Shown here one piece after another: positions 33,390 to 43,183 of a stretch of DNA of 44,110 bases. The DNA is from Nitrosomonas sp. (GTDB lineage Bacteria; Pseudomonadota; Gammaproteobacteria; Burkholderiales; Nitrosomonadaceae). Positions within the stretch are counted from its first letter, which is position 1; every line of letters begins with the position of its first letter. The position numbers and the translations under genes are program-made. The notes beneath the pieces were generated by a model. It made no database searches and had not been told where the DNA came from. It was given only the letters and a program-made list of their open reading frames with translations. The stretch lies in assembly GCA_021774055.1 (NCBI GenBank), contig JAJFJL010000076.1, positions 1 to 44,110 of the forward strand. Reading direction: 5' to 3'.

Positions 33390-35234
33390 ATGTACCCTTT
33401 GCTAGATACCATTAACTTTCCTCATGAGCTACGTGCACTAGATAAAAAACAGTTGCCACAATTTGCCGAGGAATTACGTAGTTTCCTAATTAAGTCTGTT
33501 GCAAAAACAGGTGGACATCTGTCGTCTAATCTTGGCACAGTTGAATTAACCATTGCTTTGCATTACATTTTTAATACGCCTGATGATCGAATTGTCTGGG
33601 ATGTTGGCCACCAAACCTATGCACATAAAATTTTAACCGGCCGCCGATATGGTATGGCTAAATTACGTATGCAAGATGGCATAGCTGGCTTCCCACGCAG
33701 GGACGAAAGTAAATATGATGCGTTTGGTACAGCTCATTCCAGCACTTCAATTAGTGCCGCATTAGGCATGGCTGTTGCCGCACAGCAAAAAGGAACTGAA
33801 CAACGGGCAATTGCAGTGATTGGTGACGGTGCTATGACCGCAGGCATGGCATTTGAAGCATTAAACAATGCAGGTGTAATGGATGCCAATTTGTTGGTGA
33901 TTCTAAATGACAATGACATGTCAATTTCTCCACCAGTTGGCGCACTTAATAATTATCTGGCTAAACTAATGTCAGGTCGTTTTTATGCAGAAGCTAGGCG
34001 AGCTGGAGAGAAGGTGCTTAGAGTTGTGCCTCCAATGTTAGAACTTGCTAAACGTGCGGAAGAACATATGAAAGGCATGGTAACTCCGGGCACCTTGTTT
34101 GAAGAATTTGGCTTTAATTATATTGGTCCTATTGATGGTCATGACCTTGAAGTACTAACCACTACGCTGAATAACGTTAAGCATCTAAATGGCCCGCAAT
34201 TTTTACATGTGGTAACTCGTAAAGGAGCTGGCTATCCGGTTGCAGAAGAAGACCCTATTCTCTATCATGGCGTGGGTAAATTTGATCCAGACCAAGGAAT
34301 TGTCTCCAAACCGGCAACTTCAGCAACTAAACCAACTTATACCCAAGTTTTTGGTGATTGGTTGTGTGACATGGCCGCATTAGATTCTCGCCTAGTTGGT
34401 ATTACCCCAGCCATGCGTGAGGGATCAGGCATGGTTAAATTTTCACAAGAATACCCAAAACAATATTTTGATGTTGGCATTGCAGAGCAACATGCGGTTA
34501 CTTTTGCCGCTGGCCTTGCTTGTGACGGACTGAAACCTGTAGTGGCGATTTATTCAACTTTCTTGCAACGTGCTTATGATCAGCTAATTCATGATGTTGC
34601 AATTCAGAATCTACCAGTTGTATTTGCTATTGATCGTGCCGGATTAGTTGGTGCTGATGGGCCAACCCATGCAGGTAGCTTTGATTTAAGTTTTTTACGT
34701 TGTATTCCTAACATGACGGTAATGGCACCTGCCGATGAAAATGAATGTCGACAAATGCTCTATACCGCTTTTCAAATAGATAGCCCAACAGCAGTTCGTT
34801 ATCCACGTGGCAGCGGAACTGGAGCCGAGATACAAAAAGAAATGCAGGCTTTACCAATTGGGCGAGGAGAAGTTCGTCGTAAAGGGAAAAAAATAGCCTT
34901 ACTAGCTTTTGGTAGTATGCTAGCTCCATGCTTGCAAGCAGCAGAAGAATTAAATGCGACAGTTGCTAATATGCGTTTTATTAAACCATTAGATGATGAT
35001 CTAGTGGCTACACTTGCAGCCGAGCATGAGTTGCTAGTAACAGTAGAAGAAAACACCATCATGGGTGGTGCTGGTAGTGCTGTTTTAGAATCTATCAAAA
35101 ATAAAAATGACAAAATAAAAGTATTGCAACTAGGCTTGCCAGATACCTTTATTGATCAAGGCGACCCTGCTCAAATGCTAGCGAATTGTGGCTTAGACAA
35201 AGCAGGTATTATTAAGTCAATACAAGCTATTTAA
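33390..35234 (+). CDS. dxs: 1-deoxy-D-xylulose-5-phosphate synthase
   Basis: This 614-residue thiamine-diphosphate enzyme makes DXP from pyruvate and glyceraldehyde-3-phosphate, the first step of the MEP pathway. The ThDP motif is [36 protein letters not shown]. The C-terminal transketolase halves have [18 protein letters not shown] and [15 protein letters not shown]. Length is normal. It pairs with ispA to supply isoprenoids. Confidence 0.96.
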   Translation: MYPLLDTINFPHELRALDKKQLPQFAEELRSFLIKSVAKTGGHLSSNLGTVELTIALHYIFNTPDDRIVWDVGHQTYAHKILTGRRYGMAKLRMQDGIAGFPRRDESKYDAFGTAHSSTSISAALGMAVAAQQKGTEQRAIAVIGDGAMTAGMAFEALNNAGVMDANLLVILNDNDMSISPPVGALNNYLAKLMSGRFYAEARRAGEKVLRVVPPMLELAKRAEEHMKGMVTPGTLFEEFGFNYIGPIDGHDLEVLTTTLNNVKHLNGPQFLHVVTRKGAGYPVAEEDPILYHGVGKFDPDQGIVSKPATSATKPTYTQVFGDWLCDMAALDSRLVGITPAMREGSGMVKFSQEYPKQYFDVGIAEQHAVTFAAGLACDGLKPVVAIYSTFLQRAYDQLIHDVAIQNLPVVFAIDRAGLVGADGPTHAGSFDLSFLRCIPNMTVMAPADENECRQMLYTAFQIDSPTAVRYPRGSGTGAEIQKEMQALPIGRGEVRRKGKKIALLAFGSMLAPCLQAAEELNATVANMRFIKPLDDDLVATLAAEHELLVTVEENTIMGGAGSAVLESIKNKNDKIKVLQLGLPDTFIDQGDPAQMLANCGLDKAGIIKSIQAI

Positions 35235-35243
35235 AAGTTAACT

Positions 35244-36059
35244 ATGATGACTAAACAAACAGACCTACCGATTGCAGACGTACAAAATGCACCTGACACA
35301 CGACGTATCGCAATTGATCGGGTTGGTATTAAAGCAATTCGTCATCCAGTAAAAGTGGCTGATAAAGATGGTGGCGTGCAGCATACGGTGGCTGTTTTCA
35401 ATATGTATGTGAACCTGCCGCATAATTTCAAAGGTACGCATATGTCCCGTTTTGTGGAAATCCTCAACAGCCACGAGCGAGAAATTTCAGTAGAATCTTT
35501 TGAAAGTATTCTACATACCATGATGACCAAGCTGGAAACTGAATCTGGTCATATCGAAATGACTTTTCCTTATTTTGTTAACAAATCTGCGCCTATTTCA
35601 GGTGTCCAAAGCTTGTTGGATTATGAAGTCACTTTCATTGGTGAAATCAAGCAAGGTAATTATGAATTCACTATGAAGGTTGTTGTGCCAGTCACCAGCC
35701 TTTGTCCATGCTCCAAGAAAATTTCAGATTATGGTGCACATAATCAACGCTCCCATGTAACTATTTCAGTTCGCACTAATAGCTTCGTATGGATAGAAGA
35801 TATTATTTCAGTCGCGGAAGACTTAGCGTCATGCGAGCTATATGGCCTATTAAAGCGCCCTGATGAAAAATATGTAACTGAAAAAGCTTACAATAATCCT
35901 AAGTTTGTTGAGGACATTGTGCGTGATGTTGCAGATGTATTAAACAAAGATACTCGTATTGATGCTTATATAGTTGAATCAGAGAACTTTGAATCTATCC
36001 ATAATCACTCAGCTTATGCATTAATTGAACGGGATAAAAGAGCTGATCAGCAATCCTGA
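35244..36059 (+). CDS. folE2: GTP cyclohydrolase FolE2 (type IB)
   Basis: This 271-residue enzyme converts GTP to dihydroneopterin triphosphate for folate and queuosine synthesis. The catalytic Cys lies in the conserved [21 protein letters not shown] stretch (C154/C156), and the metal-site Glu/His residues lie around it. Type IB enzymes can use metals other than zinc, which is useful when zinc is scarce. It is nine bases after dxs. The first two codons are both ATG, so the start could be either. Confidence 0.93.
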   Translation: MMTKQTDLPIADVQNAPDTRRIAIDRVGIKAIRHPVKVADKDGGVQHTVAVFNMYVNLPHNFKGTHMSRFVEILNSHEREISVESFESILHTMMTKLETESGHIEMTFPYFVNKSAPISGVQSLLDYEVTFIGEIKQGNYEFTMKVVVPVTSLCPCSKKISDYGAHNQRSHVTISVRTNSFVWIEDIISVAEDLASCELYGLLKRPDEKYVTEKAYNNPKFVEDIVRDVADVLNKDTRIDAYIVESENFESIHNHSAYALIERDKRADQQS

Positions 36060-36078
36060 CATCCCTGCTGGAACTTAA

Positions 36079-37326
36079 ATGTTTCGTTTTGTACATACTT
36101 CAGATCTACATTTAGATGCCCCGTTACGTAGCCTAGCGTTAAAAGATCAAGAGTTATTTGAATTAGTTGGCAGCGCAACACGAGTTGCTCTCAAACATAT
36201 TGTCGATATTTGTTTAGAAGAACAAGTTAACGCGCTGTTAATTCCGGGAGATCTTTACGACGGCAACATGCGCAGCATGAAGACCGCCGCGTATCTGATC
36301 AACCAAATGGAACGTCTTAACGATGACAATATTTTGGTTTTCATCATCCGAGGCAATCATGATGCTGAGAGCGTTATAACAAAAGAGCTGGAATTCCCTC
36401 CAAACGTAAAAGTGTTTTCTGGGCATGGTAGTGTAGAACGTATTGATGAATACCAAGTAGCTGTGCATGGCGTCAGTTTTGCAAAACCACACGCACCAGA
36501 TAGCCTACTGCCTAAATACAACTCCCCAGTTGCTGACTGGTTTAACATCGGTCTGTTACATACCAGCCTTGCTGGTGCAGAAGGTCATGACGACTACGCA
36601 CCATGTAGCGTTAAAGATTTACAATCGCATGGTTATGATTATTGGGCATTAGGTCATGTGCATAAACGCCAAGTCCATGCTGAGCAACCTTATATAGTTA
36701 TGCCAGGAATGCCGCAAGGGCGCGATATTGGTGAAACAGGGCCAAAATCACTAACCTTGGTAACTGTAGATAATGGTGCGGTTACACTTGAAGAACGGCA
36801 TACCTCAATTGTTGAATTTAACCGTATATCCTGCTCTCTTGATGGTGAAACTGATTGGCGTGATGCAGTTAAACAGATCAGCAAAGTTTTAAAAAAAGCC
36901 GCAGATTGCCGATCCAAACATAATGTGTTGCGGATTGTGCTTGAAGGAAAAACATCACTCACTTGGCAGATTCGGCGCGACCATGACTTACTAGTAGAAC
37001 AAATACGTGAGTTAGCGCTATCCATAGGTTCTGTATGGATAGAAAAAATTGAAAACCATCTTACTCTTCCTGAAACAGAAAAAAACACTGCCAATGCACA
37101 ACAAGAATTACAGTCAATTATGCAAGGCCTTGCTGATGAAGAATCTTTTTCTGAGTTAGCTTTACAGATTGCAGATGAGCTTGTTGGGAACCTACCACCT
37201 GAAGCTAGACATGAATTTGGCGGCACAGAAACCGAGCGCTTAGAAATTGTTAAGCTGCTGCTTAATGAAGGGGTTACAGATATCAGTGCGCGCATGATGA
37301 GTGATCATACCGAAGGTAACAACTAA
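36079..37326 (+). CDS. SbcD-like metallophosphoesterase (YhaO type)
   Basis: This 415-residue calcineurin-like phosphoesterase, related to SbcD/Mre11 nucleases, shows all main motifs: D9-x-H11 in HTSDLHLD, GDLYDG (D58), RGNHDAE (N93, H94), LLHTSLAG, and GHVHKRQ. The remaining C-terminal part is helical. It overlaps the next gene by one base (TAATG), so the two are translated together. It probably repairs or degrades DNA ends with the SMC-like ATPase encoded next. Confidence 0.85.
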   Translation: MFRFVHTSDLHLDAPLRSLALKDQELFELVGSATRVALKHIVDICLEEQVNALLIPGDLYDGNMRSMKTAAYLINQMERLNDDNILVFIIRGNHDAESVITKELEFPPNVKVFSGHGSVERIDEYQVAVHGVSFAKPHAPDSLLPKYNSPVADWFNIGLLHTSLAGAEGHDDYAPCSVKDLQSHGYDYWALGHVHKRQVHAEQPYIVMPGMPQGRDIGETGPKSLTLVTVDNGAVTLEERHTSIVEFNRISCSLDGETDWRDAVKQISKVLKKAADCRSKHNVLRIVLEGKTSLTWQIRRDHDLLVEQIRELALSIGSVWIEKIENHLTLPETEKNTANAQQELQSIMQGLADEESFSELALQIADELVGNLPPEARHEFGGTETERLEIVKLLLNEGVTDISARMMSDHTEGNN

Positions 37327-40300
37327 TGCGCCTGCGTCGTCTAGATCTTACCCGTTACGGACATTTTACTGATTACTCACTTGATTTTGGCTCAGCAAAA
37401 GTAGGTCAACCAGATTTACATATCATCTTTGGTCCAAATGAAGCTGGTAAATCAACCGCTTTTGAAGGCTATCTAGATCTTCTATTTGGCATCCCACTAC
37501 GTAGCTCATACAACTTTCTACATGAGTACGACAATATGCTGGTGGGTGGAGCCTTGGATATTGATGGGACCACCGTCGAGCTTGCCCGGATTAAAAAAAA
37601 TCGTAACGACCTGTTGGATATTAATGGTGATCCCGCCAATCCTGCCACACTTCTTCATGCATTAAGCGGCATCACACGTGAACAATACCGCGCAATGTTC
37701 TCTCTCGACGATGAAACTATTGAGGCGGGTGGAGAAGATATTCTAGCCAGCCAAGGTAATCTTGGTGAACTATTGTTTTCTGCCGCAGCAGGTCTTTCTG
37801 ACTTAGGTCTGGTGCTTGATAAAGCGCGCGCACAAGTAGACCTATTCCATAAAGCTAGAGCCCATAAAACATATCTTAGTGAAGCAAAAAAAGATATCAA
37901 ACGTCTTGATGCAGAAATCAAGCAACTTGATACTAATGCCAATACTTTCAAGATATTATTAAAAACAAAAAATGATGCCAAGTTGAAATATGACATAATA
38001 AAAACTGAACAGGATCATTTAATACATAAAAAATTATGTCTTGAAGCAGTCTTAGAATGTTTGCCGCTGCTGCCTAAATTAAAAGAAATTAAAGCTGCAT
38101 TGTCAGAATTAAATAATTTCTTAGATATTCCCGACAGCTTGATTGATGAAACAAATACTCTTCAGTCTAGAAATAACCAAGCCCAAACTGATAAAAAACA
38201 AGCATCAAATAGAATTTTACGTAATCAGCAAAAATATAATGAGCTCAAGCGAAGCCCATCAATTTTAAAGATTAAAGAACATATTGAAGCTTTACTAGAT
38301 ATTCCTAAATCACGAGCCCAGACTGCAGATGCAGACCTAGCAAGTCGTAGAGTAGATATTAAAATTCTAGATACAAATATTGCTCGTGGTTTTAAACAAT
38401 TAAATTATGCTGATAACAAGCTAGAACAGATTGCCGAACCACTTCTTTTGCAAATAGAAAATTTGGCAAATGATTGGATTACACTGGAACAAAATCTAAA
38501 CACTGCGAAGACTGAGCAAAAAACAGCTGAGAGAAGATTAGCAAGATTGACTGCAGATGATCTGACCTCTAAAGAGAATATTAATGTCGATAATACGATA
38601 AATGAAATTCTAGATCATATCCGACCAGAAGCGCTTATAGAACAACTACAAAACAATCATGCGGCGGTTCTAGATGCCAAGGATAAAGTTAGCGCAAGTA
38701 TACAAGATCTTGTTCCATGGACAGATGAAATTGATCAACTTCCAAAGGTTCAAATAAGCCAAGATCAAGCAACAAGATTAGCTAATCGATGGACATCACT
38801 ACAGCTTGATCTAAAAAAAGCTAAACAAGATTTTGATCATGCCAGATTAGAAACCAAGAAACTTTCAGCCAGGATTATTGAGGCTGAGAATGATGAAAGC
38901 TTAATCTCAGATAAAGAAGCTAACAGCATCCAATCAATTCGGGATGAATCATGGAATAATCATCTATCAAATATGACAACCGACACTGCTGAAACTTTTC
39001 ATCAAGCAATGATAAGTTGTGATGTAACACATAATGCACGTTTAGGCATGACAGAACGGTTGGTACGTATTCGTGAAATACAATTAAGCAAAAAAGACTC
39101 GGAAATAAGTGAACAGCATTTTCAGCAAGTGATAGATGATCTTAAAATAGCTATTGCCACTGAACATAAGATTATTTCTGCACACCTCAAAACACTTCAT
39201 CTTCCACAAGAATTTAACGTTCTAGACCTTGCTAATTGGTTACACAAACTTTCAACAACACATACTGCAGTAACAACACTAGATAAAAAATCTATAGCAT
39301 TAATTAAACTCCAGCAACAAGTAGCTTGTGCCGAGGAAACACTTAGCAAAGCACTTGCAGTTAATACTGAACTTAAATTACCAGAATTAACATATTTGGC
39401 AAGAAAAAGTGTATCTGTTGTAGCACAACAATCAGAGCGCAAAGCCACGAAAGAAAAAAATACCAGCGATGCATCAACAGAGCTACAGATACGTAATGAA
39501 GCAATAGAAGAACTTGAACATAGTCTGGCAACAATCAAACAAACATGGCAAAAACTAGTATCTGACTTAGCTATTTCCTTTAGCACCCCAGCAGAATTTA
39601 GAGCAGCATTGCCGACTCTACGTGAAATTAATCTATGGCTAGCTAAGCGAGAAGAACTTGCACAGCGTATAGATGCGATGGCTGATGATTATTCAAATTT
39701 TGCCACTGAAATTAGAAAACTAGCTGAAATAGCAGAAGAAGCAGAGAAAGGTATGGCAGCCGATCCATTAGTATTAGCCGAGCTGATACGAACAAAACTT
39801 ACCGCAGCAGAATCAATTGAAACCCGTTACGAGGAATTAAGTCAGGAGCTAGCAGAAGATAAAGAAAAAGAAATCAAAGCTGAGCAAGAACTGTTAGAAA
39901 TTACCGCAGATATACAGAAAAAAACTAAATATTTTCCATCCTGTATTGATATTGAAACAATTGAAGACTTAGTAACTGCTGTTGAACATTCTAAAAAAGC
40001 AACCCGCCTTCGTTCAGACTGTTCTGAATTAGAAAATCGCATCATTACACGACTAGGTGCCTCCAGTATTGAGAATGCCATAGAATTACTTGCAGATAAA
40101 GACCTCCCTGGAGCGCAAGCACAACTAAAATCTTTTGAGCAAGACATCTCATTAGCTGAACAAGATGTCACCCAATCCATAGGAGACCTTCGCTCAGCCA
40201 GCGACAAACTACAAAATATCGGCGGCGACGATGCCGTCGCCCGTCTGGAAGAAGAGCGTCAAACTGTAATTATCAGCATAGCAGACCAAGCCAAACAAAA

Positions 40301-40781
40301 CTTACGCCTATGTCTAGGGGTAATGGTTGCTGAACAAGCCTTAGCGCGCTACAGAGACAAACACCGCAGCAACATGCTATCAGACACAGCAAAAGCTTTT
40401 CAAACACTTACTAATGGACGTTACAGCGATTTACAAACACAACCTGATGGTCAAAAAGAAATTTTATTAGCACTTAGAACAGATGACAAGCGATCAATTG
40501 CTGCTGCTGATATGTCAAAAGGTACCCGCTTCCAACTTTATTTGGCATTGCGGCTCGCTGGATACCAACAATTTAGTTCTAGTGGAACCACCCTACCTTT
40601 TATTGCCGATGACATTATGGAGACTTTTGATAATGTTCGGACATCGGCTGCTCTAGAACTTTTACAGCAAATGGCAATGAAGGGGCAGGCGCTTTATTTT
40701 ACTCATCATGAACATGTGGTTGAATTGGCTAGGGAGAAGTGTGGAGGGGGTGTTGTGGTTCATGATTTGGTGGGTAATTGA
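37326..40781 (+). CDS. SbcC/SMC-like ATPase (YhaN type)
   Basis: This 1151-residue protein has an ABC-type head split by a long coiled coil. Walker A FGPNEAGKST begins near residue 35. The C-terminal half has the signature MSKGTRFQLYLALRLAGYQQF, Walker B LPFIADDIMETFDN and switch His in YFTHHEH. About 800 residues between them are helical and coiled-coil. It pairs with the preceding metallophosphoesterase, like Rad50 with Mre11. Its last ~130 coding bases have a second copy at 41651-41780. Confidence 0.87.
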   Translation: MRLRRLDLTRYGHFTDYSLDFGSAKVGQPDLHIIFGPNEAGKSTAFEGYLDLLFGIPLRSSYNFLHEYDNMLVGGALDIDGTTVELARIKKNRNDLLDINGDPANPATLLHALSGITREQYRAMFSLDDETIEAGGEDILASQGNLGELLFSAAAGLSDLGLVLDKARAQVDLFHKARAHKTYLSEAKKDIKRLDAEIKQLDTNANTFKILLKTKNDAKLKYDIIKTEQDHLIHKKLCLEAVLECLPLLPKLKEIKAALSELNNFLDIPDSLIDETNTLQSRNNQAQTDKKQASNRILRNQQKYNELKRSPSILKIKEHIEALLDIPKSRAQTADADLASRRVDIKILDTNIARGFKQLNYADNKLEQIAEPLLLQIENLANDWITLEQNLNTAKTEQKTAERRLARLTADDLTSKENINVDNTINEILDHIRPEALIEQLQNNHAAVLDAKDKVSASIQDLVPWTDEIDQLPKVQISQDQATRLANRWTSLQLDLKKAKQDFDHARLETKKLSARIIEAENDESLISDKEANSIQSIRDESWNNHLSNMTTDTAETFHQAMISCDVTHNARLGMTERLVRIREIQLSKKDSEISEQHFQQVIDDLKIAIATEHKIISAHLKTLHLPQEFNVLDLANWLHKLSTTHTAVTTLDKKSIALIKLQQQVACAEETLSKALAVNTELKLPELTYLARKSVSVVAQQSERKATKEKNTSDASTELQIRNEAIEELEHSLATIKQTWQKLVSDLAISFSTPAEFRAALPTLREINLWLAKREELAQRIDAMADDYSNFATEIRKLAEIAEEAEKGMAADPLVLAELIRTKLTAAESIETRYEELSQELAEDKEKEIKAEQELLEITADIQKKTKYFPSCIDIETIEDLVTAVEHSKKATRLRSDCSELENRIITRLGASSIENAIELLADKDLPGAQAQLKSFEQDISLAEQDVTQSIGDLRSASDKLQNIGGDDAVARLEEERQTVIISIADQAKQNLRLCLGVMVAEQALARYRDKHRSNMLSDTAKAFQTLTNGRYSDLQTQPDGQKEILLALRTDDKRSIAAADMSKGTRFQLYLALRLAGYQQFSSSGTTLPFIADDIMETFDNVRTSAALELLQQMAMKGQALYFTHHEHVVELAREKCGGGVVVHDLVGN

Positions 40782-40829
40782 GGTTTGGAGTGGGTTTTGC
40801 CACATTAATAATTTGATGGGTTTGGTATA
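40651..40829 (+). repeat. Gene 3' end repeat, copy 1
   Basis: This stretch (end of the SbcC-like gene plus about 50 bases after its stop) reappears at 41651-41829, exactly 1000 bases on, with about 17 differences in 179 and no gaps. Confidence 0.85.
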
Positions 40830-40959
40830 TTAGTTGCGGTAAAGGTCATTACTAATGCACCTTATTTGGCGGACAATATTACTTATAATTACTAATTGAC
40901 CTGGCAATTTAATATTAAGATATAAGTGAATGTTATTGTGAACAGAGCTAGAGGTATTG

Positions 40960-41000
40960 AGGTGAAGTGCCTTGATATTAATATCAAGGCATATTCACCT
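40960..41000. repeat. Long palindrome after the SbcC-like gene
   Basis: The centre (40968-40991) is a perfect 24-base palindrome, flanked by AGGTGAA (40960-40966) and TTCACCT (40994-41000), giving about 19 paired bases. There is no T-run. It may act as a terminator or a protein-binding dyad. The 282 bases between the SbcC-like stop and the next start otherwise contain only the repeat end and AT-rich sequence. Confidence 0.6.
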
Positions 41001-41063
41001 ATATTTATGGTGAATACTTAAATAATATCGAGCTTATTTGCTTGATACTGAATAGTTATACGC

Positions 41064-41450
41064 ATGAACATGTTTAGAGAATTCTTTTCAAATACTATTT
41101 ATCTAAAAGTTCATCCAAATAAATTTGAACTTAAGAACATCACGACTGGTAAATTTACATCAGTTATGGCTACAGAACCTTTTACAACAAAGCGGTTACT
41201 GGTTGGGCATTTTTCTAATGCAGATAAAACACTGAAAGAAGGAATAGTTAAAATTAGTAAGAAAAAGACATTCAATCCAAGACCTATAGTGATCATACAC
41301 CCAATGAACATGGTTGAGGGAGGTCTGTCTCAAATTGAAGAGAGAGTTCTTCTTGAGTTGGCGCACGGTGCTGGAGCCCGTAAAGTAAAACTTTGGGTCG
41401 GTCACGAACTAACAGATCAAGAAGTAGTGGACTATGCAAAAAGCGTATAA
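41064..41450 (+). CDS. Small cassette-type protein with an MreB-like C-terminal stretch
   Basis: This 128-residue soluble protein has a C-terminal half (RPIVIIHPMNMVEGGLSQIEERVLLELAHGAGARKVKLWVGHELTDQEVVDYA) that recalls a conserved piece of MreB-type rod-shape proteins and a family often met in integron cassettes. The rest (MNMFREFFSNTIYLKVHPNKFELKNITTG) is unlike them. Its stop codon lies at the start of an attC-like palindrome, as gene-cassette ORFs do. Real cellular role unknown. It is bracketed by the duplicated 3' ends of the SbcC-like gene. Confidence 0.6.
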   Translation: MNMFREFFSNTIYLKVHPNKFELKNITTGKFTSVMATEPFTTKRLLVGHFSNADKTLKEGIVKISKKKTFNPRPIVIIHPMNMVEGGLSQIEERVLLELAHGAGARKVKLWVGHELTDQEVVDYAKSV

Positions 41451-41550
41451 CAAGGCGCTCGAGCGGGACAGTCAAAAGCCTCGCGGCTTTTGCTGCCCCT
41501 TAGCTTAATCGTTATCCGAGCCGCCCCGCTTTGCTACGCGACTCGGATAA
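41445..41550 (+). repeat. attC-like recombination site and following dyad
   Basis: GTATAAC (41445-41451) and GTTATCC (41511-41517) flank an imperfect palindrome whose centre pairs AAAAGCC with GGCTTTT and GGGACAG with a CTGCCCC-like arm; AGCTTAA precedes the right core. This layout is that of integron attC sites, though both cores deviate from the consensus (RYYYAAC/GTTRRRY). A further 9-bp dyad TTATCCGAG/CTCGGATAA lies at 41512-41520 and 41542-41550. A second, smaller attC-like piece may end at GTTATG (41583-41588). Confidence 0.55.
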
Positions 41551-41621
41551 TGCCGAGGTGAGCGGTACACTCTCAATCGATTGTTATGTGATTTACCTAG
41601 CAAATTTCAAAGGAATGATTT

Positions 41622-41711
41622 ATGACCCCATTGATTTATTGCATCCGCAGCTCTAGAACTTTTACAGCAAATGGCGATGAAGGGACAGGCGCTTTATTTT
41701 ATTCATCATGA
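41622..41711 (+). pseudogene. Front end of a cut cassette gene
   Basis: An ATG at 41622 with AAAGGA seven bases upstream opens MTPLIYCIRS, but after nine or ten codons the sequence becomes the second copy of the SbcC-like gene's 3' end in another frame, and it stops at 41711. The start signals look genuine, so this is the first few codons of the next cassette's gene, cut at about 41650. Confidence 0.5.
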
Positions 41712-41829
41712 ACATGTGGTTGAATTGGCTAGGGAGAAATGTGGGGATTTTGTTGTGGTTCATGATTTGATGGGGAATTGAGGTGTGGAGTGGGAATTGC
41801 TACATTAATAATTTGATGAGTTTGGTATG
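41651..41829 (+). repeat. Gene 3' end repeat, copy 2
   Basis: This is the second copy of 40651-40829. In frame it codes ALELLQQMAMKGQALYFIHHEHVVELAREKCGDFVVVHDLMGN, against CGGGVVVHDLVGN in copy 1. Changes are conservative or silent, so it descends from a working, related gene. Confidence 0.85.
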
Positions 41830-41863
41830 TTTGTCTGATACTGAATAGTTAAGTGAGGGAGTC

Positions 41864-42706
41864 ATGAGTGAAGAAAAAGGAACAGATCTAACCACAGCCA
41901 ACAATGAGGTTGTAGAAAAAATACAAAAAGAATTAGCTGAGGCTATGGGTGGAGAGAAGAGAAAGAAGTATTCCCGTTTTGTATTGGCAGCTCTAGGAAG
42001 TATTCCGTGGGTGGGCGGATTTTTAGCCGCTAGTTCAGCAATTGATGCGGAAAATGAGCAGGGTAAAGTCAATGATTTGACTCGGCTATGGCTAGAAGAG
42101 CATCAAGGTAAAGTTCAAGAGTTAGCCTCAACCTTCGTTAAAATTCTTACAAGACTTGATGGCTTTGGAGAGGAGGTTCAAGGACGTATAGAGTCCCCAC
42201 AGTATCTGTCATTAGTTAGGCAAGGATTTCGAGAATGGGATCAGTCTGAAACGCAAGAAAAACGAGATTTTATTCGGCGCTTATTAACTAATGCAGGCGC
42301 AACAGCACGTTGCCCTGATGATCTTGTGAAGTTGTTCCTAGACTGGATCAATCTTTACCATGAAGCACATTTTCTTGTCATAAAAGAAATATATCAAAAT
42401 CCCGGAATTAGCCGTGGTGGAATCTGGGATCGTATTCATGACACTAGGCCAAGAGAAGATTCAGCTGAAGCAGACTTATTTAAATTGCTCGTTCGCGATC
42501 TAAGTATGGGTAGTGTTATTCGACAACACCGACCTACAAATTCTGTTGGTCAGTATGTAAAGCAACAAGCAAAGAATCGAGGTTCTTCTAGTTCAGGCTT
42601 AATGAAATCAGCGTTTGATAATACCGAACCTTATGAGCTGACGGAACTAGGCGCACAGTTTGTCCATTATACAATGGAGGATGTGGTTCAGAGGGTTGAG
42701 GGTTGA
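41864..42706 (+). CDS. Unknown 280-residue protein with a glycine-rich hydrophobic segment
   Basis: I do not recognise the family. An acidic N-terminus is followed by a short hydrophobic stretch (about 37-60, YSRFVLAALGSIPWVGGFLAASSAI), and then helical soluble sequence: WLEEHQGKVQELASTFVKILTRLDGFGEEVQGRIESPQYLSLVRQGFREWDQSETQEKRDFIRRLLTNAGATA. The C-terminal part contains a winged-helix-like stretch (HFLVIKEIYQNPGISRGGIWDRI). The ATG follows GTGAGGGAG (41850-41860). The element TGATACTGAATAGTTA precedes it, as it does the cassette gene at 41064. Membrane association or pore formation is only a guess. Confidence 0.6.
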   Translation: MSEEKGTDLTTANNEVVEKIQKELAEAMGGEKRKKYSRFVLAALGSIPWVGGFLAASSAIDAENEQGKVNDLTRLWLEEHQGKVQELASTFVKILTRLDGFGEEVQGRIESPQYLSLVRQGFREWDQSETQEKRDFIRRLLTNAGATARCPDDLVKLFLDWINLYHEAHFLVIKEIYQNPGISRGGIWDRIHDTRPREDSAEADLFKLLVRDLSMGSVIRQHRPTNSVGQYVKQQAKNRGSSSSGLMKSAFDNTEPYELTELGAQFVHYTMEDVVQRVEG

Positions 42707-42807
42707 ACGCGAAATTCAAGGGGTGAAATTCAAAGAACACAGCACCCTCGGGGTTAGGTCCACAGCTCCCTCAGGGTCAGGCCTTAGATGCTTCACAAAC
42801 ACGAGAT

Positions 42808-42913
42808 CAGGTCTAGTAAATAAGTGTACGCATCTAGACCTGCACCCCAGGGCGGTAACCCCCAGGGCGGGTAGTTTGCCCATGAATGCGCAGGGACCAC
42901 GAATCTAGACCTG
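42808..42913. repeat. CTAGACCTG repeats
   Basis: CAGGTCTAG (42808-42816) pairs with CTAGACCTG (42834-42842), and a third CTAGACCTG lies at 42905-42913, ahead of ACCCC. Between them the phrase CCCAGGGCGG occurs twice. This 42.7-42.9 kb stretch has no gene I can support and is a patch of small repeats. Confidence 0.5.
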
Positions 42914-42985
42914 ACCCCGTAGTTCGTAGTTGTGTTATTGACAGGACTTCACATCTCACTATATATACGACAGAAGGATTTTAAT

Positions 42986-43183
42986 ATGCTGAAGAACGGA
43001 TACTTCTATGTAGCAGCTATATTATGGATTGCAATCGTTGCTATGAGCTTTAATTTATACTTAGAAGAAACCACTGCAACAGAGGTTCCGGTGGTAATTG
43101 CTCTCGTAGGTACCGCTTTTGGATGGATTACAGTTGTTATTCTGAAAAAATTAGGCATCATCAAATCAAAGGACAAAAAATGA
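42986..43183 (+). CDS. Small two-helix membrane protein
   Basis: This 65-residue protein has helices at about 6-25 (YFYVAAILWIAIVAMSFNLYL) and 33-55 (VPVVIALVGTAFGWITVVIL), then a basic tail. The ATG at 42986 has AAGGA seven bases before it. It overlaps the lipoprotein gene by four bases (ATGA), so the two belong together. Family unknown; a toxin-like or holin-like role is conceivable but unsupported. Confidence 0.55.
   Translation: MLKNGYFYVAAILWIAIVAMSFNLYLEETTATEVPVVIALVGTAFGWITVVILKKLGIIKSKDKK

Noticed and set aside
36690-37295. Minus-strand 201-residue frame inside the phosphoesterase gene
   Set aside because: It has no ribosome site and a serine-rich composition typical of an antisense shadow; the plus strand shows all catalytic motifs.
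36079-40781. A novel two-gene defence system
   Set aside because: The pair fits the widespread SbcD/SbcC- or YhaO/YhaN-like repair proteins and follows housekeeping genes, so ordinary DNA repair is simpler.
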